Part shown: positions 1-8,677 of the stretch, piece by piece
Layout of the letters: every line of letters starts with the position of its first letter
Numbering within the stretch: the stretch's first letter is position 1
Assembly (NCBI RefSeq): GCF_002243645.1
Contig: NZ_CP017704.1
Span: 124,001-188,000, forward strand
Source of the DNA: Peribacillus simplex NBRC 15720 = DSM 1321
Lineage (GTDB): Bacteria > Bacillota > Bacilli > Bacillales > DSM-1321
DNA: 64,000 nt
Reading direction: 5' to 3'
Program-made: the position numbers and the translations under genes
The notes under the pieces: generated by a model
The model's input: only the letters and a program-made list of their open reading frames with translations
Told to the model about the DNA's origin: nothing
Databases searched by the model: none

Positions 1-223
1 CAATAAAACCGGTTGCCTTCACTTCTCCTTGTTTTTGCCAATTACGAAAATCCGGCATGAGCATTTGACCGACCTTTTCATCGATTGTCATGTTCTCTAC
101 GATTTCCGGAATATCCGATTCTGATTTTTCTTTCTCTGATCCCTTTGCTGTCGCATTCCCTCCCAGAATAGATAAAACTAAGAATAATGCGATTCCAGCA
201 GGGGCACATATCCTTTTTATCAT
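1..223 (-). CDS. nagZ: beta-N-acetylglucosaminidase NagZ, N-terminal part only
   Basis: The first 74 codons of a gene that runs off the left edge. The start is an ATG behind GGGAGGAAGCCTAA. A basic N-terminus, hydrophobic core and NATA-K site at about residue 26 look like a secretion signal peptide. After it comes MTIDEKVGQMLMPDFRNW, typical of the glycoside hydrolase family 3 enzymes related to Bacillus YbbD/NagZ, which remove GlcNAc from cell-wall fragments outside the cell. It is the last visible gene of the mur cluster, 203 bases after mupG. The catalytic residues lie outside the window, so activity cannot be judged. Confidence 0.85.
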   Translation of the reverse strand, partial: MIKRICAPAGIALFLVLSILGGNATAKGSEKEKSESDIPEIVENMTIDEKVGQMLMPDFRNWQKQGEVKATGFI

Positions 224-426
224 TTAGGCTTCCTCCCTTGTATACTTTTTAGTTCTGCTAGCAACAATTCCATATCCGCTTCCATGAAGGGGTAAAAATG
301 AATGGAAATGAACTATATAGATCCTATAAAGAAATCAAGGCAGCATTGGGAATCCCAGCAGCCGCCTCTTTTTACAAGCCTTCATGAAATATATCCATTT
401 ATAATTGATTCATAGAGCCCAATTGG

Positions 427-1437
427 TCACTCATTTATAAGTTTTATCGTTTGACCAGGCTTTAGAAGGGACAGCAAGGGAATATCTTCTTCTATAACTC
501 GCCCTATCACATTAACTCGGTGATTTGCACCTAGGTCTCTCTTGCAAATTTGAACCTCTCCCCGATATCTTCCGTAAGCATCATTGTCCATCGTTATGGA
601 TCCAAGGCTGCGTGCAACTGTATTACTCGGCTCAACATTTTCTGTAACCCGTGTATTCTGCAGCCGGAAAACATCTTGAGAAACATCTGGCCTCAATTTA
701 TACTGACCGCTTTGTAAGAGGTTGGATTCCATTCGAACAGTTAGAATATTTAGATTTTTATAAGCAGTCAGATTCTCAAGCAGATTATTCTCCGTTCCTT
801 GATCTCCAACGTAAACTCCTTCCACATGCTGAAATAGCTCAATACCGGCAGCGTAAGGATTCATCAACCTGTGTTTTTCAAGCGTGGGAAGGCCTTCATG
901 AAGAGGACCGCGTTTACTTCCTGCACCCGGGATGAAAGCAAAGATCGGTATGCCGTATTTCTTGAACATTCGATTTTGATCATGAAAGAATTCTTCCTCA
1001 AGTCCCGTTTCAAGCCTTGGATAAAAGTTGTGCCAAGCTATCAACCTTTCCGGTTCCACACCTCCCTCAAGCACGGCTAAAAGTTCATCTTCATTCAACG
1101 TACTTGCATTTAGTGAGAGTGAAAACACCTTCGATAAAGATATGATCATTTCGTTATCAAACCCATCATCAAGGCGAATACCTTTAATACCTAATGGCCA
1201 TAAATCCGTAAATTTGCTAATCCCCAAATGATCAAGCGTATTTAATGAGACATCTGCATGGATTTCCATTCCATAGGCCTCTGAAAGCTTTAAAAGCTTG
1301 ATCATCCTCTTCACGAGATCACCCTTTTCTTCAGGAATATGCAGCGAGGTAAATGCTTTCTTCACTCCCAGGTTAGCTGCATGGATGATTTGTGTTTCTG
1401 CATGCGGATCTTGTAGATAAAAAGAGATTCCGATCAC
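427..1437 (-). CDS. mupG: 6-phospho-N-acetylmuramidase MupG (DUF871 family)
   Basis: A 336-residue protein of the DUF871 family: a TIM-barrel-like N-terminal domain (opening with GISFYLQDPHAET) of about 230 residues and a smaller C-terminal domain. The Staphylococcus aureus member MupG splits MurNAc-6-phosphate-GlcNAc into MurNAc-6P and GlcNAc in the cytoplasm. Its start overlaps the murP stop by four bases (ATGA), so the two are translationally coupled. Lying directly after a MurNAc-type PTS transporter and with murQ in the same operon fits that role. Older annotations call this family an outer surface protein; the cytoplasmic hydrolase reading is preferred because there is no signal peptide. 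Confidence 0.85.
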   Translation of the reverse strand: MIGISFYLQDPHAETQIIHAANLGVKKAFTSLHIPEEKGDLVKRMIKLLKLSEAYGMEIHADVSLNTLDHLGISKFTDLWPLGIKGIRLDDGFDNEMIISLSKVFSLSLNASTLNEDELLAVLEGGVEPERLIAWHNFYPRLETGLEEEFFHDQNRMFKKYGIPIFAFIPGAGSKRGPLHEGLPTLEKHRLMNPYAAGIELFQHVEGVYVGDQGTENNLLENLTAYKNLNILTVRMESNLLQSGQYKLRPDVSQDVFRLQNTRVTENVEPSNTVARSLGSITMDNDAYGRYRGEVQICKRDLGANHRVNVIGRVIEEDIPLLSLLKPGQTIKLINE

Positions 1438-2804
1438 TTGAATTCAACCGCCATTTCATCTTTGAATCCAAACAGATACGTAAAAATAAATCCTGCTATA
1501 TAGGAAATGAACAACCCAGCTAGGAACAGTCCGATTTGGTTTGGATGAACTAAAAAGGTAAGCGGCAGTCCGGACACACCGATGGACGACGTTGCAATTC
1601 CGAATTGAGCTTGGAATGCTCCACCTACTCCTGCACCTAAGCATGCAGTTAAGAAAGGCCGGCCCAATGGCAGGGTCACTCCAAATATAAGGGGTTCACC
1701 GATACCAAGCATCCCGGAAGGAAGGCCTCCTCCGATAGCTCTCTTCAAACTTGCTTTCTTCGTTTTCATATAGATGGCAAATGCCGCTCCCACTTGGCCC
1801 GCGCCACCCATTGCCAAAATGGGAAGCAGTGGATCATCGCCAATCGAATTGATCAATTCTAGATGGACAGGCGTTAAACCTTGATGTAAACCAGTAATGA
1901 CTAGAGGGAGGAAGGCCGCACCAAGCACGAATCCCGCTACAACACCACCGAAATCCAATACATTCAATAACCCAGTAGTAATGGCATCCGATAAAAACCC
2001 TCCTACCGGCATAAATACAATGTAAGTGACAATTCCAGTAATGAGTAAAGCGATGGTTGGCGTCAAAATGATATCCAGTGATTGAGGAATGAATTTCCTG
2101 ACCTGTTTTTCCACCAAGGCTATGAAAATAGCGGCAAAGAGGACTCCTATCAACCCACCGCGGCCAGGGAGCAAATTTTCACCGAACAATGAAATGTCGC
2201 CGACGGCAGGGTTAATGACCAAGATACCTGCCAGTGCACCAAGTGCAGGTGATCCACCGTATTCTTTTGCTGCATTGGTACCAACCAAAATCCCCAAGTA
2301 GGCAAACAGCCCCGATCCGATAACGGTTAAAATGATGGCTAATTGCGATTCTGCTGCAAGCCAGCCCGCTTGAACGATTGCTTTTGTAATACCGGTAATC
2401 AAACCTGATGCCACTAAGGCGGGAATTAAAGGGATGAAAATACTTGCAATCCTGCGTAAAAAAAGTTTAAACGGTTTTGCGTTTTTCCTATCAATCTCTG
2501 ATTTATTCTTCGAGGCTACTTCTTTTAAGTTCAAATCGCCAGAAGCTTCCTCCAGAAGCTTTTCAAATTCTGTATGAACCTTGTTCACCACGCCTGGCCC
2601 GAGGACGATTTGTATCGTTTCCTCTTCAATGACGCCAAAAACGCCTTCCGTATTTTTTATATCTTCAATTTTTACTTTCGAACGATCGATTGGCAGTACC
2701 CTTAGTCTGGTCATACAATGTGCAGCATCGGCAACATTGGATGCCCCACCCAATTTCCCCAATAACTCTTCTGCTAAACTGGCGTACTTATCCCCCTTAC
2801 TCAT
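1434..2804 (-). CDS. murP: PTS system MurNAc/disaccharide-specific EIIBC component MurP
   Basis: A 456-residue EIIBC permease. The N-terminal EIIB domain (about residues 1-90) carries the phosphorylated cysteine in AHCMTRLR at about residue 30. After a linker, the EIIC domain starts near residue 110, with roughly ten membrane spans and the conserved GIGEPLIFGV stretch in its last third. There is no EIIA domain, so it must borrow a glucose-type EIIA. Family knowledge: MurP imports and phosphorylates MurNAc or MurNAc-GlcNAc. The position between murR and mupG supports that substrate over sucrose or trehalose, which use close paralogues. Confidence 0.88.
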   Translation of the reverse strand: MSKGDKYASLAEELLGKLGGASNVADAAHCMTRLRVLPIDRSKVKIEDIKNTEGVFGVIEEETIQIVLGPGVVNKVHTEFEKLLEEASGDLNLKEVASKNKSEIDRKNAKPFKLFLRRIASIFIPLIPALVASGLITGITKAIVQAGWLAAESQLAIILTVIGSGLFAYLGILVGTNAAKEYGGSPALGALAGILVINPAVGDISLFGENLLPGRGGLIGVLFAAIFIALVEKQVRKFIPQSLDIILTPTIALLITGIVTYIVFMPVGGFLSDAITTGLLNVLDFGGVVAGFVLGAAFLPLVITGLHQGLTPVHLELINSIGDDPLLPILAMGGAGQVGAAFAIYMKTKKASLKRAIGGGLPSGMLGIGEPLIFGVTLPLGRPFLTACLGAGVGGAFQAQFGIATSSIGVSGLPLTFLVHPNQIGLFLAGLFISYIAGFIFTYLFGFKDEMAVEFK

Positions 2805-2836
2805 TCAAAAGCCCCCTTTGTCAAATCTCGTATTAG

Positions 2837-3694
2837 TCATTTATATCGATCTGTCATCGATTTAATGGCAGACCTGGTGTTATCAATATATTGGACAGTC
2901 TCTTCATATTGCTCTGAAGCCATCCCCAAAAACAAAATGTCAATCATATATAATTGCGCCAATCGTGAAGATGTTGCTGCACTTCGAAACGGTGCTTCGT
3001 TCGAAAAGGATGTATACAGTGTGGCATCACACAAAGAGGATACCGTTGTTTGACCAAAATGAGTCAGCCCGATCGTTTTTACCCCACGTTCTTTTGCCAG
3101 CTTCAGTATATTGACAACTTCTGGTGTTTCCCCTGAGAATGAAATGGCAAAAACGATGTCATTTTCATCTGCATTTGCAATCAGGGTTGCAACTAAATGC
3201 ATATCTGTAAAAGCCGTTGCCCCTTTATTGATGCGAAGTAATTTTTGCTGAGCGTCAGCAGCAACTATATTCGAAGCACCCACACCGCAAAAGTGGACGG
3301 TTTTAGCTTCCAGCATCAGCGTTATTGCATGTTTGAGATTATCGTGATCGATGATTTCAGATGTGTCCCGGATGGTCTGAATCGAATTACTCGTTGTTTT
3401 CTCCACAATCCGATACAGTGATTCGGACGGCTCGATATCCCGGTAGCCCTGTTCAACGGTCTTCATCAAATCTCCAGCAATCCTTATTTTCAGATCTTGA
3501 AAACCTTTTATTCCAAGCGATTTACACAACCTAATAACAGCAGCCCCGCTTGTTTGGGCAGACGTACTTAATTCCTGTACAGTGCTGTTCACAACTTCAT
3601 GAGGATTCTGAAGAATATATTCTGCTAGTTTTTGTTCTGATTGCGGCAGCTTGCTCAACATCGTCTGTATGATGGATAATCCTCCTGTAGCCAT
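2837..3694 (-). CDS. murR: MurR, RpiR-family transcriptional regulator
   Basis: A 285-residue RpiR-type regulator: an N-terminal HTH_6 domain (about residues 1-77, ending in RLCKSLGIKGFQDLKI) and a C-terminal SIS sugar-phosphate binding domain (about 125-260, with HFCGVGASN and SFSGETPE). Such proteins usually sense the phosphosugar of their own pathway, here presumably MurNAc-6P. It lies 11 bases after murQ and before murP in one transcript. The palindromic operator upstream of murQ is its likely target, which would make it autoregulated. Confidence 0.85.
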   Translation of the reverse strand: MATGGLSIIQTMLSKLPQSEQKLAEYILQNPHEVVNSTVQELSTSAQTSGAAVIRLCKSLGIKGFQDLKIRIAGDLMKTVEQGYRDIEPSESLYRIVEKTTSNSIQTIRDTSEIIDHDNLKHAITLMLEAKTVHFCGVGASNIVAADAQQKLLRINKGATAFTDMHLVATLIANADENDIVFAISFSGETPEVVNILKLAKERGVKTIGLTHFGQTTVSSLCDATLYTSFSNEAPFRSAATSSRLAQLYMIDILFLGMASEQYEETVQYIDNTRSAIKSMTDRYK

Positions 3695-3705
3695 TGCTTC
3701 CCTCC

Positions 3706-4620
3706 TTAATCTTCATAGATCGAGATGGCTTTTCTGACATCTCCATCCGTATTTTCCAATAACTCAATTGCTTTTTCATAATCTGTTGCCGTTGAGATCA
3801 TGACAATCGCTGGTTTAACTTGATTATTTGCCTTTTCAAGCGTATTCAAAGCTTGATCATAGTCAGCATTCGTTACAGTTTCTATGATGCTAATTGCACG
3901 GTCCTTCAGTTTTTGATTACTTACATTTACATCAACCATCAGATTTTCATAGACTTTTCCCAACCGGATCATGGTTGCCGTTGAGATCATATTGAGTACC
4001 ATTTTATGTGCGGTTGCCGCTTTCATTCTCGTGGATCCTGTTAACACTTCCGGTCCGACCACCACTTCAATCCCTATATCAGCTGCTTCCGTGATGCTCG
4101 CGTTTTTATTGCATGATAAAGCCACCGCTTTAGCCCCAACTTTTCTGGCATAACGTAAAGCGCCCCTCACATAAGGGGTGCGGCCGCTTGCCGCAATGCC
4201 TATTACCGTATCATTTGCTGTAAGGTCCACGTCAATTAAATCACATTCCCCATACTCTTCTTTATCCTCTGCTCCTTCAACAGCCCGAACAAACGCCTTT
4301 TCCCCTCCTGCGATTATTCCCAGCACCCTATCAGGTGGTGTGCTGAAAGTCGGGGGACATTCCACTGCATCCAGAACACCGAGTCTTCCGCTCGTTCCTG
4401 CTCCGATGTATATGAGTCTCCCTCCTTTTTTTAACGATTCGCAAGCCCATTCAACTACCGTTTCAATCTCTGGCAATACCTCCTGAACCGCTGCTGCCAC
4501 TTTAAAATCTTCCTTATTGATTGCAGAAATGATTTCCATCGTATTTACACTGTCGATATTCATCGTCTTTTCGTTCCGTAATTCAGTCGTTAATGAACGC
4601 AAATGTTCTTCCATAGACAA
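3706..4620 (-). CDS. murQ: N-acetylmuramic acid 6-phosphate etherase MurQ
   Basis: A 304-residue SIS-domain lyase that cleaves the lactyl ether of MurNAc-6P to give GlcNAc-6P and D-lactate in the cytoplasm. It has [11 protein letters not shown] followed by DAVECPP, whose Glu matches the catalytic Glu of the Escherichia coli enzyme, and later [12 protein letters not shown]. Length equals the B. subtilis protein. Start choice: TTG at 4620 lies six bases after AGGAGG; an ATG two codons on is also possible but spaced wider. It is the first gene of the mur operon. Confidence 0.93.
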   Translation of the reverse strand: MSMEEHLRSLTTELRNEKTMNIDSVNTMEIISAINKEDFKVAAAVQEVLPEIETVVEWACESLKKGGRLIYIGAGTSGRLGVLDAVECPPTFSTPPDRVLGIIAGGEKAFVRAVEGAEDKEEYGECDLIDVDLTANDTVIGIAASGRTPYVRGALRYARKVGAKAVALSCNKNASITEAADIGIEVVVGPEVLTGSTRMKAATAHKMVLNMISTATMIRLGKVYENLMVDVNVSNQKLKDRAISIIETVTNADYDQALNTLEKANNQVKPAIVMISTATDYEKAIELLENTDGDVRKAISIYED

Positions 4621-4648
4621 TTAAATCCTCCTATATCAATCACTTAAA

Positions 4649-4691
4649 TATAATTTCATTTTTTAATAGAAATTAATGAAATTATATTTCA
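4649..4691 (-). promoter_or_regulatory. dyad operator upstream of murQ, probable MurR site
   Basis: Two nested dyads. A perfect 12-base inverted repeat TATAATTTCATT / AATGAAATTATA (4649-4660 and 4675-4686) has a 14-base spacer. A tighter palindrome TGAAAT-TAT-ATTTCA lies at 4677-4691. TGAAA...TTTCA dyads are typical of RpiR-family operators, and the RpiR regulator MurR is encoded in this operon. The link to MurR is inferred. Confidence 0.55.
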
Positions 4692-4703
4692 TATTATATT
4701 CAA

Positions 4704-4717
4704 TGATAGCGTTTTCA
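4704..4717 (-). promoter_or_regulatory. cre box (CcpA site) of the mur operon
   Basis: On the minus strand TGAAAACGCTATCA matches the cre consensus TGWAANCGNTNWCA at every position. It lies 84 bases upstream of the murQ start and just upstream of the dyad operator, so carbon catabolite repression of the operon by CcpA-HPr(Ser-P) is expected. Confidence 0.75.
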
Positions 4718-4892
4718 TTACTCGGATACAAGATATTTTTGTAAGATTTGTTAATTAGCATTTTTCTTTCCTCAAAACCCCAATGCCGGATTTAAATTAA
4801 ATTTGCATCCATAGCCGCTTTCTGCGTGTGCCAATATTTTACCCAAAGGAGCCTACTAATTTTGGTGAATTTACACCCCAAGATTTACTCAA

Positions 4893-4937
4893 CAATAAAA
4901 AACGTGTACCGTCACCTATGATTAGGAACGATACACG
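4893..4937 (-). terminator. terminator of the Liv-type transporter operon
   Basis: On the minus strand a stem CGTGTATCGTTCCTA / TAGGTGACGGTACACG (imperfect) is followed directly by TTTTTTATT. It lies about 70 bases past the stop of the binding-protein gene and ends that operon. Confidence 0.8.
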
Positions 4938-5009
4938 AACAAGTAATTTAACAAAATGCTAAACTAGTATACTACGCCAGAAATGGAACACCTGCAACCC
5001 TTTACCCAG

Positions 5010-6191
5010 TTAACGGACAGGGACTACTTTCCCGTTTTCTACTGCACCGACTACAATACTTGATGCAAATCCTCCATTTTCATCAATCGAGGGAATATCG
5101 TATATTTTTTGGTCTGGCCCTATATTTGAAAGTCCATCTTGCATATGTTTACGGATGGCCTTGGCATCATCAACGCTGCCTGCAGATTTCATCGCTTCCA
5201 CAAACGCATACATGGCGATATAATTCAAACCTACTTCGGAGCTTGGATCTTCTTTATAATTTTTTTGATACTTCTCAACGAAAGCAGGCACTGCTTCTTC
5301 ATCTGAGTCCATCAGTGGCAGAACGCCAATCGAGCCTTCCAATGTTTCATATGACCCTGCAATACGCTTCATTTGATCCAGCTTTGCTTGATCCATGATG
5401 ATGAAACCGCCTTTAAATCCTAGCTCCCGAGCTTGCTTCGCTACTTTTGCCGTAGGTTCCGAAGCACCACCGATAAATAGCACATCAGGATCTTTTTTCA
5501 AGGCATTTGTTACAATCGTAAAGAAATCGGTTTCTTTGGCGAAATCAATCGAGGAATTATAAACGACTTTTCCGCCTTGTTTTTCCCAATTTGGGAGCAC
5601 CGCTTCCGTCCAGTCTTTACCGTATTGCGAAGATGTTGGCAAAGCGGCAATTTTCTTGCCGAAATGTTCCATTGCATATGTTGTAAAAGGTTCGATATAC
5701 CCCTCGTAATTCGGTGGAATTCGAACGGTTAATGAATTTCCGCTCTTGGTCACTGCCGGTTCACTTGTATATGCACCAATGATGAATTCCTCTTGTTCAT
5801 TAAAAACCTGAAGTGCCAGCACACCTCCGCTATGAGGCGTGAAAATGATCGGCGTATCATATTCCTGAATTAATCGTTTAGCATTCGAGCCTGTTTCATT
5901 AGGTAAGTATTTATCATCCAACGAGACTAAATTCAGCGTGTAATTCTTACCATCTACTTCAAACCCACCAGCATCGTTAATTTCATTGACGGCCATTTCG
6001 ACACCATTCAATGTCCGTTTCCCATATAACGCTGCTGCCCCGCTTAAAGGACCGCTAAAACCGATGTTAACGACATTTTCACTTTTTCCTTTACTGCCAC
6101 TGCTTGACACAGGGCTATCCCCTTTATTGCACCCGGTCAAAACAGTGATGATTAGCAGGAGAAAGACAAATAATACTTTCAGTTTTTTCAT
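5010..6191 (-). CDS. Liv-type ABC transporter substrate-binding lipoprotein
   Basis: A 393-residue periplasmic-binding-protein type 1 receptor of the branched-chain amino acid (HAAT) class. The N-terminus MKKLKVLFVF...LTGCNK is a lipoprotein signal with the lipobox Cys at about residue 21; INIGFSGPLSGAAALYGKRT-like sequence begins the ligand domain. The ATG at 6191 behind GGGGGATTTTT is chosen over an upstream in-frame start because it puts the signal peptide at the N-terminus. Last gene of livH-livM-livG-livF-receptor. Given the acyl-CoA operon under the same sigma-54 control, the ligand may be an organic or aromatic acid rather than leucine; this is inference. Confidence 0.85.
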   Translation of the reverse strand: MKKLKVLFVFLLLIITVLTGCNKGDSPVSSSGSKGKSENVVNIGFSGPLSGAAALYGKRTLNGVEMAVNEINDAGGFEVDGKNYTLNLVSLDDKYLPNETGSNAKRLIQEYDTPIIFTPHSGGVLALQVFNEQEEFIIGAYTSEPAVTKSGNSLTVRIPPNYEGYIEPFTTYAMEHFGKKIAALPTSSQYGKDWTEAVLPNWEKQGGKVVYNSSIDFAKETDFFTIVTNALKKDPDVLFIGGASEPTAKVAKQARELGFKGGFIIMDQAKLDQMKRIAGSYETLEGSIGVLPLMDSDEEAVPAFVEKYQKNYKEDPSSEVGLNYIAMYAFVEAMKSAGSVDDAKAIRKHMQDGLSNIGPDQKIYDIPSIDENGGFASSIVVGAVENGKVVPVR

Positions 6192-6213
6192 AAAAATCCC
6201 CCATTCAATTTTT

Positions 6214-6921
6214 TCAGGCCCCAATATACGCTTTCCTTACTTCATCATTGGCTAATAACTCACTTGCTGTTCCTTGAACGACAATTTCCCCATTTTCAAA
6301 AACATATCCTTTATCTGCAATGCTGAGGGCAGCATTCGCGTTTTGTTCAGCAAGCAGGACCGTGATTCCTTCGCGGTTTATTTCTTCAATGACTTGAAAC
6401 ATTTGTTCGACAATAAGTGGAGCAAGTCCCACAGAAGGCTCATCAAGCATTAACAATTTCGGTTTCGACATCAAAGCCCTTCCAATTGCGAGCATTTGCT
6501 GTTGGCCGCCGCTCAGGCTTCCCGCTTCATCATGATGCTTTTCTTTTAAAATCGGGAATAAGTGATAGACGTACTCCAAGGAATCCTTGATCTCCGCTTT
6601 CTTCTTTCGATGCACATAAGCACCCATCCTCAGATTTTCCTGGACGGTCATCTGTGGAAACAGTTTACGTCCTTCGGCACACTGAACTATTCCCTCCTGA
6701 ACATTCTTATCCGGGGCACGGCCGCCTATGGGCATGCCCAGAAAATGAATTTCCCCCTTGGACAGCTTACTGATTCCGCTTATGGAACGAAAAGTCGTGC
6801 TTTTTCCTGCCCCATTAGCTCCTAACAAAACAACGATCTCTCCCTTAGCAACTTCGATATTCACATGTTTTATCGCAGTGAAACTCCCATATTTTACGGC
6901 GACATCGGTTAACTTAAGCAC
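6214..6921 (-). CDS. livF: Liv-type ABC transporter ATP-binding protein LivF
   Basis: A 235-residue ATPase with Walker A GANGAGKST, signature LSGGQQQMLAIGRAL, Walker B LLMLDEPSVGLAP and the switch His replaced in the usual LivF way by AEQNAN. It energises import together with LivG. GTG at 6921, eight bases after GGAGG, is preferred; a GTG two codons earlier sits too close to that ribosome site. The start overlaps the livG stop. Confidence 0.9.
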   Translation of the reverse strand: MLKLTDVAVKYGSFTAIKHVNIEVAKGEIVVLLGANGAGKSTTFRSISGISKLSKGEIHFLGMPIGGRAPDKNVQEGIVQCAEGRKLFPQMTVQENLRMGAYVHRKKKAEIKDSLEYVYHLFPILKEKHHDEAGSLSGGQQQMLAIGRALMSKPKLLMLDEPSVGLAPLIVEQMFQVIEEINREGITVLLAEQNANAALSIADKGYVFENGEIVVQGTASELLANDEVRKAYIGA

Positions 6922-7684
6922 TGGCACTACCTCCCAAATAGGCTTTAATCACCGCTTCATTTCCGCGGATTTCCTTAGGTGTGCCCTCGGCAATTTTTTC
7001 TCCGTAATTAAGGACCATGATGTGATCCGCCAAGTTCATGATCATATGCATTTTGTGTTCGATTAAACAAACGGTCAGTCCCAATCGATTTAATTTTTTA
7101 ATCAGTTCTGTCAAGCCTTCCGTTTCATCCGGGTTGATTCCTGCCGCAGGTTCATCAAGAAAGATAATTTCCGGTTCCGTCGCAAGGGCAAGGGCAATGG
7201 CTGTCCTTTTCTTTTCCTCCTGCGAGATGCTGGAGACCATTCTGTCAGCCGATTCCGTCAATCCAACTATTTCAAGCACCTCCATTGCCTTATCCCTGCA
7301 TGCCGCTTCCTCCCGTTTTAAACGTTTTGTCCTTAGAATCGCATCCACCAAATTGGATTTGGTTCGCAGTCTATGTCCGACAATGACATTATCCAACACG
7401 GTCGATTGATCAAAAAGGCTTGTCGTTTGAAAGGTTCTTGAAATTCCAAGCCCCGCTATTTCATTGGCAGGCAGTTTTGTGATATCAATCCCTTTAAAAA
7501 GGACCGTCCCTGAAGTTGGTCGATGAAAGCCACTGATCAAGTTGAAAAAAGTGGATTTCCCTGCACCATTTGGTCCGATAATTGCATTGATTCTACCTTT
7601 TTCAATCGTAAAATCCACATTATTGACGGCCGCCAATCCACCAAACCGTTTTGTCAAATTCTTTGTTTCGATAAGCAAATTCAT
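6914..7684 (-). CDS. livG: Liv-type ABC transporter ATP-binding protein LivG
   Basis: A 256-residue ATPase with Walker A GPNGAGKST, a degenerate signature ISQEEKKRTAIALAL in place of LSGGQ, Walker B IIFLDEPAAGINP and C-terminal IEHKMHMIMNLADHI. The C-terminal YL-G extension is typical of LivG. The changed signature motif is odd for an ABC ATPase: one of the two composite ATP sites of the LivF/LivG pair would be built from ISQEE. ATGA overlap with livM. Confidence 0.9.
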   Translation of the reverse strand: MNLLIETKNLTKRFGGLAAVNNVDFTIEKGRINAIIGPNGAGKSTFFNLISGFHRPTSGTVLFKGIDITKLPANEIAGLGISRTFQTTSLFDQSTVLDNVIVGHRLRTKSNLVDAILRTKRLKREEAACRDKAMEVLEIVGLTESADRMVSSISQEEKKRTAIALALATEPEIIFLDEPAAGINPDETEGLTELIKKLNRLGLTVCLIEHKMHMIMNLADHIMVLNYGEKIAEGTPKEIRGNEAVIKAYLGGSASA

Positions 7685-8676
7685 CCCTCCTCCGCTTTTA
7701 TGTGCATTTCATTTCTCACCCCGGGCAGCTTATTATCTTTTCGCTTTCTTTGCCAATCAAAGAAGGCCCCTGCGATTCCTCGCGGATAAAAGATGATGAT
7801 CACCGTAAGCAATGGCCCGAATATCAACATTCGGTATTCTTGAAGGAATTGCAGATTCTGCGAAAGGATTACTAACAGTAATGTTCCTACCAACGGACCC
7901 GAAAGTGTCCCGATTCCACCAACCAATAAATACATTAATAGATCAAACATTATGGCTGTTGATCCGATATCAGGTCCAATGAACCGTATGAATGACGCAT
8001 ACAAGGCACCTGCCAGACCTGCAAAAAATGTAGATAGGACAAATGCTGTTAACTTATTCTTCATTGTGGATATACCTATCGTTTGTGCAAGGTCCTCGCT
8101 GTTTCTGATAGCCATATACGTTCTGCCGGTCAATGAGCGGATAATTCGATACACGATTAAAATCACTGCAAGCAGGAAAATGAGGACTAGATAATATTGG
8201 GATGCTGCCGTATCGAAAGTAATCGGGCCTATATTCCCAGGAGCAGGGATACCGATCAATCCCCTAACCCCCTCTGTAAGACCCTCCCATTTATCGATGA
8301 CCAGATATATGATGTAACCCACACATAGAGTATAAATCGCGAAAAAGTGTTCCTTTGTCCTCAGCGCGATCAATCCGATTAAAAATCCAATTGCACATGT
8401 GATTAAACATGCACATACAAGTGCCAGCCAAAAGTTCATTCCTGCTTTTACCGTCAGCAGCCCAAGTGAATATGCTCCAATGGCAAAAAATCCAGCATGT
8501 GCAAGCGAGAGATATCCGGTATACCCTGATAATAAATTGATTCCATAAACAGCTATCGCCCAGATGAACGAAAGTGTCAGCATATGGAGATAATAGTCGT
8601 TTTGCGCGATAAAGGGGAATGAAAAAGCAAAGATGATAAGAGCAATAATCGCATTTCTTTTCGTTAATATCCTCAC
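7681..8676 (-). CDS. livM: Liv-type ABC transporter permease LivM
   Basis: A 331-residue inner-membrane permease with about eight to ten spans, including GINLLSGYTGYLSLAHAGFF, the usual LivM motif, and LRTKEHFFAIYTL. It pairs with LivH. GTG at 8676 behind GGGGGAGAGG is preferred; an upstream TTG in frame would overlap livH by 20 bases and lacks its own ribosome site. The C-terminal tail (WQRKRKDNKLPG) is hydrophilic. Confidence 0.88.
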   Translation of the reverse strand: MRILTKRNAIIALIIFAFSFPFIAQNDYYLHMLTLSFIWAIAVYGINLLSGYTGYLSLAHAGFFAIGAYSLGLLTVKAGMNFWLALVCACLITCAIGFLIGLIALRTKEHFFAIYTLCVGYIIYLVIDKWEGLTEGVRGLIGIPAPGNIGPITFDTAASQYYLVLIFLLAVILIVYRIIRSLTGRTYMAIRNSEDLAQTIGISTMKNKLTAFVLSTFFAGLAGALYASFIRFIGPDIGSTAIMFDLLMYLLVGGIGTLSGPLVGTLLLVILSQNLQFLQEYRMLIFGPLLTVIIIFYPRGIAGAFFDWQRKRKDNKLPGVRNEMHIKAEEG

Positions 8677-8677
8677 G

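Noticed and set aside
298-387. A 29-codon plus-strand frame with AAGGGGTAAAA before ATG, between nagZ and mupG
   Set aside because: It runs against the operon, has no recognisable composition or promoter, and overlaps a weak hairpin (about 341-366) that may be an RNA structure of the mur transcript.
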